A stretch of DNA of 64,000 nucleotides. It comes from Limnomonas spitsbergensis. Lineage: Eukaryota; Chlorophyta; Chlorophyceae; Chlamydomonadales. A program made the position numbers and the translations under genes. The notes below the pieces were generated by a model. That model had not been told where the DNA came from, searched no databases, and saw only the letters and a program-made list of their open reading frames with translations. Positions 55,401 through 64,000 of this stretch are shown here, piece after piece (positions within the stretch are counted from its first letter, which is position 1; each line of letters begins with the position of its first letter). The DNA lies in assembly GCA_037349105.1 (NCBI GenBank), contig JAYJMM010000004.1:1267001-1331000 (forward strand), in the 5' to 3' direction.

Positions 55401-58080
55401 AGAGCTGCCTGATCCGATACAAGAAGAGAAGGGGCGGCAGCCAGTGACAGGGCTGCGCCCAAGGCAGCCAATGCGACCACGCAGGGTGCCGGTTCAAAGA
55501 GGGGCGGGATCCACAGTTTACGGGACGCCGCTGTCCAAGTTTACGCCCAGTGTGGGCAGACCTGTGCAGACACCCAAGGAGGGATCTAGCAGCCAGATGC
55601 GAGCAGGCGGCGGCCACAAGGAAATCCTGCGCGGATTTTATCAAGGTACAGCACAGGCGCAGGATACCAGACCTAGAGAGCCAGAGCGCTCCGGGACTGG
55701 GGGAGTAGTGTGCGGCAATGAGGAGTCAGAAGGACCGATCGGTTGGGCAGGAATTTTGCAGTGGGCAACAGACCTGTGGAAGCAAGTTTGCTCCAGGACG
55801 TTCTTGCATTTCCAGGACCAGGTCACAGCCATTGAGGAGTTCAAGGCCCATCATCTGAGGGGATGGGCAACAAAGGCCATGCTGGGTATCCCCCACACAG
55901 GGCAGGACAGGGCGACGCTGTTAAGCGCCCTTGGACAGGTATCCAAGGGAAGGGCTGGACGCGAAGCAGCCCTGGCTGTTAAGGCCTTCGCAGATGAGTG
56001 GTGCAATGAGGTAACAGGAAATCAGGTGGAACCGGGATCCGAGCCAGAAGATGAGGAGGACCAGGCATGGGAAGGATTTAAAACAGCGGGGCAGCGGCCT
56101 GAGGAGCTCAGGGAAGTCCAAAGGTGGCAGCAGCAAGCAAGAACCGCGCCAACCCCAACACTCAGATCTGAGGTTTTTGAGGTCAGCAGCGAGCCAAGCC
56201 TCAGGGGGCGGCCAAGGGGCAGGGAAGAGCCCAGGGCCAGTAGCCCAGCCGCCAGCGAAAGGGCGGAGTTGACTAGCCGATCGCTGGCCAGGATGGCTGA
56301 GCAAGGCGTAGCAACGCGCAGAGCAAACAGGCAAGAGTCCTATGCACTCCTGCGCATAATCGAGGACAAAGAGAACACAGGCCAGGAAACCCAGGTGGAT
56401 TACATCGAGGAGTTCCTGAGGAAAAGGCAAGAGGGCGCAGCAAGAGGAACACAACAGGACGAGCTTGCAGGCAGTGTGCGCTTCAGTGGACCAAGAAGGC
56501 AGGAAACCAGAGGGGAAACACAATCTGATTCCTACGTCAGGAATTACACAGGAGGGAAACAGCCAAGCTGGCAGAGCCAGGAGCCGCCCAGGGGGCAGGC
56601 AGACGGCAGGGAACAGCCAAACTGGCAGAGCCAGGAGCCGCCCAGGGGGCCGGCAGAATACGGCAGGAGGACACAGCCAGGCGAGCCAAGCCAGAAGCCG
56701 CCCAGGGGGCAGGCAGAATCCGGCAGAGGATCACAGCCTCGGGAATCTGGCCCAGAGGAGAGAAAAAGCAGAGATGAGGCTGATCAGCCGCCACCCGAGA
56801 GGAGCAGAGGCTCCGCGAGCGGGGCCGGCAGACAGTCGTCCGGGGGCGGACAAGCCCAGGATGGGGCTGGCCGCAGAAACAGCCAGTACCAGCGCAGTCG
56901 CAGCCCATCAGGGGGCGACAGTAGCGGACCTGGATCAGACTCCAGTTTAGACGAGTCGGGGTCCGGTGGAGCGGACAGGCGCGGGCCAAGGGCCAGGCGG
57001 GAGTCCAGCGACCAGGAAATGAAGAGGCTCGATAGGGAGCAGGCAAGGGTGAATATGCAGCTGCTGCAGCAGATGGTCCTGCAGCTGGCAGGGGTGGCCA
57101 AATATACCAAAATCCCAGCTATCCAAGGCAACGTGCCGGTGTTGGATATGTCACACCCGGGCGCGGTTGCAGCCAAGAAATATTGCCAAGCGTGTGGCTA
57201 TTGGGGATCACACAACAGACTGGCGCTGTCGGATGAACCACCGGCGCTGGCCGTGGTGGCAGGGGAAATTGTTGGATCCTGCCAGTCACCCTCGGCCATG
57301 GCCATGCTCGTGCGATCCCTGGTCAGGTTGTGGAACAACAAGCCTGCCAGTGTGGGGCCGTTGATGGTGGCCATCAGGGCAGCGCCCCATGCAGGGGACA
57401 GGGCCACCAAGGAGGTGGAAAGGATCAGGGGGCAGTGGGCCGCTCCAGCAGAGGAGCAGTGCTGTGCGGTTTCCCTGCTTACCCTGTGGATCAGGGTGGT
57501 AAAGGAGGAGGTGGGGAAGCCGACCTCGGATGAGAGATCCGCGATCACCAACCTCAAGCTGGGAGTCAAAACAACCTTGGATCCAGAGGTCAAGCCAGAG
57601 GAGACAGTGGAGGCGTTTGCGCACAGAGTACTGTCCACAGCAGAGCTGCTGCAGATCTCGAGGGATGCAGTGGACTACTTTGGCAGAAGGCACTCGGTCT
57701 CGCACATGTTCTATGAGGGGCTGCCAGTGGCCACCAGGGTCAAGCTGAGCAAGTTCGTGATCACTGTGCCAGGGTACTTGTGCATGACCGATGAGGAGCA
57801 GATCACAGTGCTGACGCAGCAGGTGGTGCTGTGGGAGAAGTTCGCCCTGGAAATGGGGGACCTGATGGTCACAGATCACAGGCCTACGGCAGAAGAGGAG
57901 AATGAGATGGAAGAGGCAGAAGAGGAGAATGAGATGGAAGAGGAGGAAGAGGCGGATGAGGAGGAGGAGGCGCGAGAGGCTTCTTGGAGGAAGAGACTTT
58001 TTGGAGAAAGATATTCCTTGGATGAAGAGAAGCCAATGTCACCCAGCGAGCGGTCCATAAATGGGCCAAGGTGGCGCTAG
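52495..58080 (+). CDS. Gag-like structural polyprotein of the split-repeat element
   Basis: A single uninterrupted frame of 1861 codons; the first ATG is at 52495 (MTDVDLNPDRHQH), and the frame is open back to a stop at 52438. Parts: an N-terminal charged region; two copies of a 25-aa unit (HLINCITAESAGPPRQDS..) near 53480-53640; about nine and a half copies of a 29-aa unit (CEPGQLQVQASRLCLQ...) at 53680-54490; a short basic MARQLWMARQ-type repeat (54800-54890); a Cys/His cluster CMFCGFECEHSDSACEHL near residue 888; an SR/Gly/Gln-rich stretch (56540-57010); and a C-terminal helical domain (about 57020-57870) with YCQACGYWGSHN, plausible as a capsid-type domain. It ends in an acidic tail (Glu-rich, 57885-57990). 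No protease or polymerase motif seen. Assignment to gag rests on position, architecture and lack of enzymes, not on sequence identity. Confidence 0.7.
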   Translation: MTDVDLNPDRHQHPDAQRRSGRLRGLEPGVNPMEASDELAAEALLVAAKLAGPVGPPAGDSKVPEPGRVPPREAGAQADGSALVSHKGISRGGRVPQSTLDIPRQGLEYAQWLRQGGRTPELTLDPAVEVSQTSGANRDSGPEGAPEQDLPSGAGAVQRVKNEPDHGDQGAGTSAAPEGAAECGRARDLGSGPEYATQKRLMRVASAAQCVKKENGAMPRGGSQVIRKPADLQAVGGAQAATAEWPPVKRKEDLAQPRGWNRLGQWATGVWKSVCDAEQAGLSSLAVPQQRAPLEALTRCMEQPGNQVSPNGWSMFDILSSDSEPSPRHLINCITAESAGPPRQDSLVASEQLHLINCITAESAGPPRQDSPVASEQLHLINCVPIGNAFSPKPVTGGCEPSQLQVQASRLCLQKEAVPVTPVGIGGSEPSQLQVQASRLCLQRKAVPVTPVGIGGCEPDQLQVQASRLCLQKEAVPLKTVVAGGCEPGQLQVQASRLCLQMEAVPVTPVGIGGCEPGQLQVHASRLFLPREAAHVTPVAAAGCEPGQLQVHASRLCLQREAVHVTPVVTDGHEPCQLQVQASRLCFQMEDVPVTPVVAGGREPGQLQLQASRRCVQREAIHVTPVGIGGCEPGQLQVQASRLCLSREAAHVTPVVAGGCEPDQLHPWEQKLTQRVAEEPVGPSEVEDHEHRQAPVLVQMHQPEEDGPVTPPVPAAPGGVQVPISEPGAAQQASKQLEAAENPEGSEEQGISIPMLREKVNWYQQKLKGMARQLWMARQPGIAWQMRMTRQLRMMKRRLANKLQTLLPQDRAADSDVDEARSSRSPVPAPVNNSSSRNVCLVAFPAAVPADVELARLWEDCATGDRQQQMDTRNAMRQAMRYYPGRVCMFCGFECEHSDSACEHLMDANIQRGLEPGEDPAEASDAEIKREGAEIKPAVTRQAPQSSKEPQEKSAVPVGKPWADLISEEELPDPIQEEKGRQPVTGLRPRQPMRPRRVPVQRGAGSTVYGTPLSKFTPSVGRPVQTPKEGSSSQMRAGGGHKEILRGFYQGTAQAQDTRPREPERSGTGGVVCGNEESEGPIGWAGILQWATDLWKQVCSRTFLHFQDQVTAIEEFKAHHLRGWATKAMLGIPHTGQDRATLLSALGQVSKGRAGREAALAVKAFADEWCNEVTGNQVEPGSEPEDEEDQAWEGFKTAGQRPEELREVQRWQQQARTAPTPTLRSEVFEVSSEPSLRGRPRGREEPRASSPAASERAELTSRSLARMAEQGVATRRANRQESYALLRIIEDKENTGQETQVDYIEEFLRKRQEGAARGTQQDELAGSVRFSGPRRQETRGETQSDSYVRNYTGGKQPSWQSQEPPRGQADGREQPNWQSQEPPRGPAEYGRRTQPGEPSQKPPRGQAESGRGSQPRESGPEERKSRDEADQPPPERSRGSASGAGRQSSGGGQAQDGAGRRNSQYQRSRSPSGGDSSGPGSDSSLDESGSGGADRRGPRARRESSDQEMKRLDREQARVNMQLLQQMVLQLAGVAKYTKIPAIQGNVPVLDMSHPGAVAAKKYCQACGYWGSHNRLALSDEPPALAVVAGEIVGSCQSPSAMAMLVRSLVRLWNNKPASVGPLMVAIRAAPHAGDRATKEVERIRGQWAAPAEEQCCAVSLLTLWIRVVKEEVGKPTSDERSAITNLKLGVKTTLDPEVKPEETVEAFAHRVLSTAELLQISRDAVDYFGRRHSVSHMFYEGLPVATRVKLSKFVITVPGYLCMTDEEQITVLTQQVVLWEKFALEMGDLMVTDHRPTAEEENEMEEAEEENEMEEEEEADEEEEAREASWRKRLFGERYSLDEEKPMSPSERSINGPRWR
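53680..54490 (+). repeat. 87-bp tandem repeats inside the gag-like ORF
   Basis: About 9.5 units of 87 bp, each coding 29 aa; the core is EP.QLQVQASRLCLQ followed by EAVPVTPV. The unit length is a multiple of three, so frame is kept. Units differ at several positions each, so the array is older than the A/B repeat homogenisation. The antisense strand is also open across the array (53636-54544), a by-product of its composition. Confidence 0.9.
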
Positions 58081-59309
58081 GCTTCCAACAAAGAGGAGGA
58101 GTCAGCCCTTGCGGAGCTTACCGAGACCTGAGGCCGAGCCCAGAGCGGCAAGGCCGCTGAGCACGTGACGTTACCCACGCCGTAACTGGCAAGGAGCGGG
58201 CAGGCGCCTACAGAGCAGAAAATGCAGACGCAGAGCGGCTTGTCCTAGTACCCGGCAGGCAGTGGGCCGGCAGCCAGCGGACCGAAGATGGAAGATGCAG
58301 GATTGGAGTTAAAGCTATCGCAGCAACATAGTGAAAATTTGTTTCTCAAACACCGTAGCAGCAAGGCTACGGTAGTACATATGTTATGAAGATGATGAGC
58401 GAGGAGAATTAGTCAACTCGGGCGATGATAACACAGCAGGGGGCGGATCACGCTGCTACGGCGCACATTTCCTGTGGCCATTGAAGACCAGGCGGCTATG
58501 GCGCAGTGGGGCGAGAGCAGCGGTTGTTCTTAGCTTGACCTGATAACTTTGAAAATTTCCCTGTTTGCTAGCCAGTAGTGGGCTGAACAGCCTGGATTTG
58601 TAGGATTCCGCGCATTGCGCATCAGCTGAGACTCTGTGGATTTTTTCTTTTGAAGAAGGCCTGAACCAGGCAGATTTGCTAAGACGATTTGAGCTTCTAC
58701 GTACATATTTTCCAGAATTTTCAAGATTCTGATTTCTCATGACTTCTGATGGTTTCTGATGGTTTCTGATGATTTCTGATGGTTTCTGATGGTTGCTGAG
58801 GGTTTCTGATGGGTTCTGACCCTTTATTGCCTGCAACCAAGCATGACACTGGTGACGGTACCGGATTCTGTGTGCCCCGATCAGGCCGGAGAGAGATCAG
58901 GGTCCCAGAGGCCTTTGTCAAGTGTGCAGAACCGTGGGTGGACCTAGGGTCCGCCACGGGTTTCAGTGAATTTTTTCTTTGATGAATTTCCTTGTGTGGA
59001 TGTCCTGCAGCAAATTTCCTGCAGTGGATTTTCTTCAGGGGATTTTTTTTTTTACCAACTGGCTGGATTGCAGTCAGATGTTTAGGAGGCTTCAGTGTTA
59101 GGGAACTGACAAGTTCTGGGCGTACAGATTTTGCTTTGAAAATAGCCTGAACCAGGCAGATGCGGGGGACGGCCTGAACCAGGCAGATTTGCTTTGATAT
59201 TTTGATCTTCTGAGGTGTACATATTGCCAGAAGTTTCTTTCTTTCAGTACCGACCCCTTTTTCCGGCTCCCAGCGCATGCCCTTTAGGCTTAACGCTGAG
59301 GAGCGGGGG
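58081..59309 (+). other. 3' non-coding part of the element's internal region
   Basis: No conserved protein on either strand; an antisense frame (58721-59359) is open but has no enzyme motif. Contains a roughly 10-bp tttctgatgg repeat at 58740-58820, a duplicated word (cctgaaccaggcagat at 58661, 59149 and 59172), and a purine tract gaggagcggggg at 59298-59309 immediately before B1, placed like a polypurine tract. Confidence 0.6.
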
Positions 59310-59555
59310 GCGAGTGAAGTAGTAGGGGCGGTACCCACAAGACAGGGACACCCAGACATTACCCCTAGGCAGAGAGACTTCCTGCTAGGGCCGAACCTTA
59401 CAGTAGCCAGTTAACAGCTCTTGTCTGAAGTACAAGGAGTCTGTGTGTACGGTAATGTACCGTGTTTATGAGTAGAAGGACACTTCTCTAAGGCGCCTTT
59501 ACCGGAGATTCCGGAGTTTACCATATTGGCACGTTTACTGCTTTATGGTGCGACA
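59310..59555 (+). repeat. Direct repeat B1 of the split-repeat element
   Basis: 246 bp, starts gcgagtgaagtagtaggggc and ends tttatggtgcgaca. It matches B2 (60191-60436). It is followed by gc and then A2, so the B1/A2 junction reads gcGACAGCTGTCac, a perfect 10-bp palindrome. Confidence 0.9.
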
Positions 59556-59557
59556 GC

Positions 59558-60436
59558 TGTCACAGTATATTACCGTATACGTGACAGAACCGTTTAGACC
59601 GCAGTTAGCGGCCTCGGGGACTCCGCAGCTTCTCTGCGGAGTCTACGGATTTGAACTGAGACCTAGAAACCCGCTTACGCCGGTTGATTTGACAGATTGT
59701 ACCGTATTCTGAATTGGGCCTGCCGGGTCCCTGTATCCCGGCAGTTGCCTAGGCTAACTACTTCGTCCCTTTCTAAAGGACAGACCTCTTATGTAACAAG
59801 CTCCGGCCGGCACCCAATGCATGAGGCCTGAGGTGTTCATAACGTCAGTACCTATATCAAGTCAAGACTAGCTCCGCCTCAGCTGAACTACCTGGAGACA
59901 AGTACCTCAGTAGTGAACCGAGACCCTGCCGAAGAAGAAGTACGCAGTCAACCTCCCGGCTACCTCACCGCGTGTTGCGCGGTAAGTGCCCTTAACATAG
60001 CCCAGCTGGATCGCGCCCAGACGGCCAGAAGGCCTACGCTACCATACGTCTATTGCTATACATACAAATATCCAGCTCTACTGCTTAACTCGCTGAGCAC
60101 TCGCAGCCAGTGAAGAGTCACTGAGCCTGCCCGTAGGCGTCCGTCACTGCCGTGAGGAAAGAAGTCCGCCACGGACCTGAAGCGCACATCGCGAGTGAAG
60201 TAGTAGGGGCGGTACCCACAAGACAGGGACACCCAGACATTACCCCTAGGCAGAGAGACTTCCTGCTAGGGCCGAACCTTACAGTAGCCAGTTAACAGCT
60301 CTTGTCTGAAGTACAAGGAGTCTGTGTGTACGGTAATGTACCGTGTTTATGAGTAGAAGGACACTTCTCTAAGGCGCCTTTACCGGAGATTCCGGAGTTT
60401 ACCATATTGGCACGTTTACTGCTTTATGGTGCGACA
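59558..60436 (+). repeat. Complete A2-B2 unit (879 bp) at the right end
   Basis: A2 (59558-60193) runs directly into B2 (60191-60436) with gcg shared at the join, starting TGTCAC and ending GCGACA. This is the only place where A and B are contiguous in this order. Right flank ctaattcc; the left flank of A1 ends ctaa. Confidence 0.9.
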
Positions 60437-61541
60437 CTAATTCCACTTGCATCGGGATGGCGAAAAACGCCTGGCACTCCGACATCACCAATTCCACTTG
60501 TGTGCGGAGGTACTTTCATGTCACCCTTGCTGTGCCCCTTAAAGTGGTTTAGCGGTGGTTTAGAGTTACCCCCAAGTTCTGAAGTTTGAACCTGACATGC
60601 TTGCATATAATTGTAACCCCGAAAATCAGAGTGGCCTCCTTTCGCATCTGTCGCACCATGCCTTAACTGGTACACGTATTTCTTTATTTGGGGAATGTAA
60701 TTAGGGGCTGAAAGTCTGCCGTTGTTGAAGGCCCAGGAATTTCTGGTGGATGTGGCGTCAGCAGAGGGCACCAAGAAGGCAAAGAGGCTATTGACATGTC
60801 GAGAAACATTCGTCAGACAGCGTGCAATCCCTTTCGTTCCTTCAGTCGCTCGGGTATAAGGAAGCTTGGGGCTGGTATTGGTGCTGGTGTTAGTGCTGGC
60901 CTGCTGGGGCTGGTGTTGGGGCTGGGGTTAGGGCTGTGGCTAGGGCTAGGACTGCTTTGAGTGGCCAGGAACCCAGGACTAGAGCTTGATTGGGCATGGG
61001 TTCATTACGGTATATATGGCTGTGGTTAGGGCCGTCCACATAGGCTGGGTTGGGCTGGCCTATTCTGACGGGTCGGACTTTCCCGGGATTTTCCCGATGC
61101 TGCCACAGGTTTGCAGACTTTTCGACTGTGTTGTCAATTTCTGATTCGAAATGTCTGTAAATCAGCTGACGTCAGCCTGGTCAAACCTTAGCAGGGCCTA
61201 TCGCTATTCGCGAAGCTTCCTAGGGTCCTATCGGGTAGACAGTCTGAGCGAGGTGTATTGAATAAATCCCAGTTACAAGCAACAAGACGGCTAACGCTCG
61301 ATGGACTGTATATGACGTCGTCCGCACCGAATTTCATGCTCAGCATTTAGGAATACGGCAAAAATGGTATCGTGCGCGTACGCGTACGCCGCTAGTTGGG
61401 CCCACAGTTTCACTTCTTTCCCACACTTTCCCGACGCCTTCCACACTCTTGACCCTCGAGTACGAGCGTTGGAGTAAGTTCAAATATATATGTTGTGCTC
61501 AGCACAATTCTTACTATCACAAATCATTGTTGACAGGAGGA
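60437..61541. other. Upstream region of the ClpD-like gene
   Basis: No gene recognised. A G/T-rich simple repeat (ggtgctggtgttagtgctgg, ggggttagggctgtggctag) spans about 60865-60960 and includes ttaggg-like words, though not a telomeric array. cgtacgcgtacg at 61379-61388 is palindromic. The plus frame opens at 61449, but I take the ATG at 61542 as the start because the codons before it look like 5' UTR. Confidence 0.45.
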
Positions 61542-64000
61542 ATGCGCTCGGCTGTCAGGCAAACGATATGTGGAGATTGCCCGTTGCTTGTGCCCAACCG
61601 AATTGTGGCAACGTGTTGTAGGCCCGTTCCCCTTGGACGTAATCATGCTCAGAGCGTTGTGGCATTCGCATATCTGCTGAGGAGACCTAGCGGTGGCGTC
61701 TCCAAGTTTTTGGCGGTGCCGAGGCCCGCCCCACCAAAAACAAGGAGGCTCGTCGTGATGTCCGTGTTCGAGAAATTTACAGAGCGCAGTATCAAAAGCG
61801 TCATGATTGCTCAGCAGAAAGCGAAATCATCTGGGTCCAGTGAGGTAGGTAGTGACTAGGGTTGTTTGGTAAACATACATTTCGTGCGGCGCGTCATTCT
61901 AGTCTCGCCGCACGTGTCTTACGGGCCTGCTCCCCGTCTCTCCACTCATAGGTGAACACGGAGCACTTACTACTGGGGCTCATTGAGGAGGATAGCATAA
62001 GCAAGAACGGGTATCTGAATAGCGGGCTGACGGTGGATCAAGCCCTAGGCGTCATCGACGTCCTGGCTGGAAAAGGTAGACCCGCCTCGTCGAGTGAGGC
62101 AATTATTTTCTCAAGGGGAGTTCGTCGGACATTCGAGGCAGCCACAAATGTGAGGGCGATTTTGTTTTGACCAGTTCTATCTAAACCGTTTGCATGGTAA
62201 CTTTGTCAAGCTAACAAAGGCCTTGATGAGTGCTGACTGGAGCATCACTGGCTGCCATGCATGCTGCTGCATCGCTGCATGCTGTCATGCTGATTTTGCT
62301 GACAATTACCAATTTGGTATCGGTAGAGCCAACCAGTATTTGTGGTGTGAGGCAAACTTGTGTCCTGGTTTTAGCATATTCTTTTAATTTCCTCAATGTG
62401 CAGGAGTGTAAGAAGTCAAGTGTGACCTACATCTCTCCAGAGCACATTCTTCTTGCACTGCTCAGCATGCCAGATTCTGTTGCTGTCAAGGTGCTGGACC
62501 GGTGAGAAGTCGGGGTAACTGATCAAACAGACATCCGGTATACCGTGGGGGCAAGATGCAGATCTGTCGTGTTCAAAATTCCAGGCAGTTCATGTGCTGA
62601 AGGTGATCAGCTGTATTGCCCTCAGTGCTGTGCTGATGACGGTCCTTACGGTGGCTGAATTGCGTAGAATTCAGTGACTGTAATTTCAAGGCAAATTCAG
62701 CTACTGTTACCAGCAAGGACCGTAATAACTTGCACGATTCCTGAATTACGGCGCAATGGCACAGCACTGATAGCCCTGCTCCCTCTCCAGCCTGAGCATC
62801 GACTGCAAAGTCCTGCGGACAGAAGCAACCAAGCGTCTACGGGGCGACATTGAGGTTGAGAACCCCAAGAAACCGGTGAGAAGCGTTCAGCATTCAGCAC
62901 TTAATAGGCTCGCTGAAATTTTCGTCAACTGCTGGCGGCCTCGTAACCAAATTTCATAACAAATGCCCCCTTCTAATGATGTAATTATGGTCACAGGGGG
63001 AGAAGGAAAGCTCAAAGATGCTTCAGGAATATTGCAAGGACCTTTGTGCAGAGGTCCGGGCCGGACGCGTGGATCCGGTAGGTGGCTCTATCCTCTGTAT
63101 ACCGGTACATGACCAACAACCGGCGGCCCCATGCCCCCTGCACCTGCAGAATATTGCATTTAGATTGCAGGCCAGCTTTCTTGATTTTCAGTGTCACATA
63201 CCTCTGGCCCTCCCAGCCAGCTGCAAGCGTGTGACACTTTGAACACAGGGTACGAGCAGGAGAATTCCCCTGCCTCATCATGCCTGCTGGCTCAACCTCC
63301 GCCTGTCTGTGTGTGCTGCTGCTCCAGGTGATCGGTCGCAGCCGGGAAGTCTCGCGTGTCACCCAGATCCTAGCACGCCGCACCAAGAACAACCCCATCC
63401 TCCTGGGTGAGCCAGGTGTTGGCAAGACGGCCATCGCAGAGGGCTTGGCTGTGGCCATCGTTGGGCGTGTCAACCCAGATGGCACGCCGCTGCCAGCCTT
63501 CCTGCTCGGGAAGAGGGTCATGCAGCTGGACATCAGCCGCATCATCGCAGGCAAGGCGCTATCCTGAAGGCGGGGGCTGGCCTGAACCTGCGTCCATGCC
63601 ATGATGCCCTAGTTCAGTGGTGTTTGTCGAGTTGCGCAGCTGGTCAGATTTTCTTTTCAAGGGCACAGTATTGACCCAGAATAGACTGCTGGACGCGCAT
63701 TGTTCTGCAGGTGCCAAAGAGCGAGGGGAGATGGAGAGTCGCATGACCAAGCTGATTGAGGAGACCAAGGCAGCAGGCGACGTGATTCTCATGTGAGCCT
63801 CAGGGTCCTGTGTGTGGGATGACAGAATCATGCTGCAAGTGTCATACATGTGGATCGCACCAAATCTGCTGCTGTGCTGCTGTGATGGAGGAGATCCAGG
63901 TCAGGCATTGCAGGCATAGCAGAACCATGCCGTAAGGGTCCATACCTGTGGCTGAGCTGCAGCTTCTGAGACACACAGCTGAGCTGTAGCTTCTGAGACA
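61542..64000 (+). CDS. CLPD: ClpD-like Hsp100 chaperone (plastid), N-terminal part
   Basis: Partial gene running off the right edge. Exons: 61542-61844, 61952-62149, 62404-62501, 62791-62875, 62997-63077, 63328-63550, 63711-63792, all in phase (about 356 residues). The first about 70 residues are basic and Ser/Ala/Cys-containing without acidic runs, fitting a transit peptide. Then comes the double Clp N domain: [47 protein letters not shown]. The linker [20 protein letters not shown] leads into the first AAA+ module: [20 protein letters not shown], Walker [16 protein letters not shown] near residue 282, and [20 protein letters not shown]. The AGAKERGE form and the FCxDL-like YCKDL word favour ClpD/ERD1 over ClpC or ClpB. 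Such chaperones unfold substrates for the stromal Clp protease. Intron 6 (63551-63710) has a GC donor. Walker B and the second AAA+ module lie beyond the window. Confidence 0.88.
62623..62769 (+). repeat. hAT-like MITE, copy 3
   Basis: 147 bp with ends CAGTGCTGTGC ... GCACAGCACTG and 8-bp flanks attgccct (62615-62622) and atagccct (62770-62777), one mismatch. Same orientation as the copy at 25111. It lies in the ClpD-like intron 62502-62790, ending about 20 bp before the acceptor. Confidence 0.88.

Larger units (their letters stand above)
51141..60436 (+). mobile_element. Split-direct-repeat retroelement (PAT/Kangaroo/TOC-like), non-autonomous
   Basis: A 9296-bp element with the layout A1 (51141-51776), internal region (51777-59309), B1 (59310-59555), spacer gc, A2 (59558-60193), B2 (60191-60436). 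A1 and A2 look identical over 636 bp, and B1 and B2 over 246 bp, so the insertion is recent. Outer ends are TGTCAC ... GCGACA, flanked on both sides by ctaa. A full A+B unit (59558-60436) is therefore split in the left copy by the internal region, which is the defining plan of PAT-like members of the DIRS order and of the algal elements TOC1 and Kangaroo. The internal region holds one gag-like ORF (52495-58080). I see no reverse transcriptase, RNase H, tyrosine recombinase or DDE integrase on either strand, so it would depend on enzymes in trans. The alternative, a conventional LTR element with rearranged LTRs, is treated in the findings. Confidence 0.85.

Noticed and set aside
51777..59309. 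Internal region as an independent transposon inserted into a pre-existing A-B unit with a 3-bp gcg duplication
   Set aside because: Possible, but it would also need two adjacent A-B units separated by gc, while the split-direct-repeat model explains all four repeat segments at once.
60865..60960. ttaggg-like words as an interstitial telomere
   Set aside because: Units are irregular (ggtgctggtgtt, ggctagggct) and not a tandem TTAGGG or TTTAGGG array.

Overview
The window is nuclear DNA from a eukaryote, most likely a green alga. The evidence is intron-dense genes with GT-AG introns and some GC-AG introns, a ClpD-type Hsp100 with an N-terminal leader that looks like a plastid transit peptide, an F-box protein of the land-plant/green-algal SKIP5 type, and a retroelement with the split-direct-repeat layout known from Chlamydomonas TOC1 and Volvox Kangaroo. 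I cannot name the species. The gene set is host housekeeping genes spread among decayed retroelements, minisatellites and MITEs; there are no operons.

Layout. 0-3.6 kb: repeats, including an antisense non-LTR retrotransposon (LINE) remnant. 3.7-9.6 kb (+): a TMEM62-like membrane-anchored metallophosphoesterase. 12.3-13.5 kb (+): a complete three-exon SCP-type (FCP/SCP) small CTD phosphatase. 14.9-19.3 kb: a nest of LINE copies in both orientations. 20.2-20.5 kb: a large foldback. 21.7-25.1 kb (+): a protein ending in a Rubicon-homology/DEF8-type zinc domain. 28.7-30.4 kb (-): a SKIP5-like F-box protein with a beta-helix-type region. 30.4-35.6 kb: LINE 3' ends, minisatellites and unassigned ORFs. 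35.6-45.7 kb (+): a complete 16-exon DEAH-box spliceosomal helicase of the DHX16/Prp2 family (1065 aa as I splice it). 46.2-47.9 kb (-): an unrecognised protein with RRKS motifs and Met/Gly-rich repeats. 51.1-60.4 kb: an intact-looking retroelement. 61.5 kb to the end (+): a ClpD-like chaperone that runs off the window.

The most interesting object is the 9.3-kb element at 51141-60436. Its repeats are arranged A1 - internal region - B1 - A2 - B2 (A about 636 bp, B about 246 bp). This is the split-direct-repeat plan of PAT/Kangaroo/TOC-type (DIRS-order) elements. It carries one 1861-codon gag-like ORF and no reverse transcriptase, RNase H or tyrosine recombinase that I can see, so it looks like a recent non-autonomous element. 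Just inside A1 is a 23-nt perfect reverse complement of a segment of A1, a possible self-priming or RNA-folding structure.

Other notable signals: a tandemly duplicated 34-codon exon in the DHX16 gene that keeps frame and splice-like ends; GC-AG introns in three unrelated genes, each splitting a glycine codon after its first base; an exact 29 x 26-bp array inside the intron that interrupts the helicase P-loop; and three copies of a hAT-like MITE, each in an intron.
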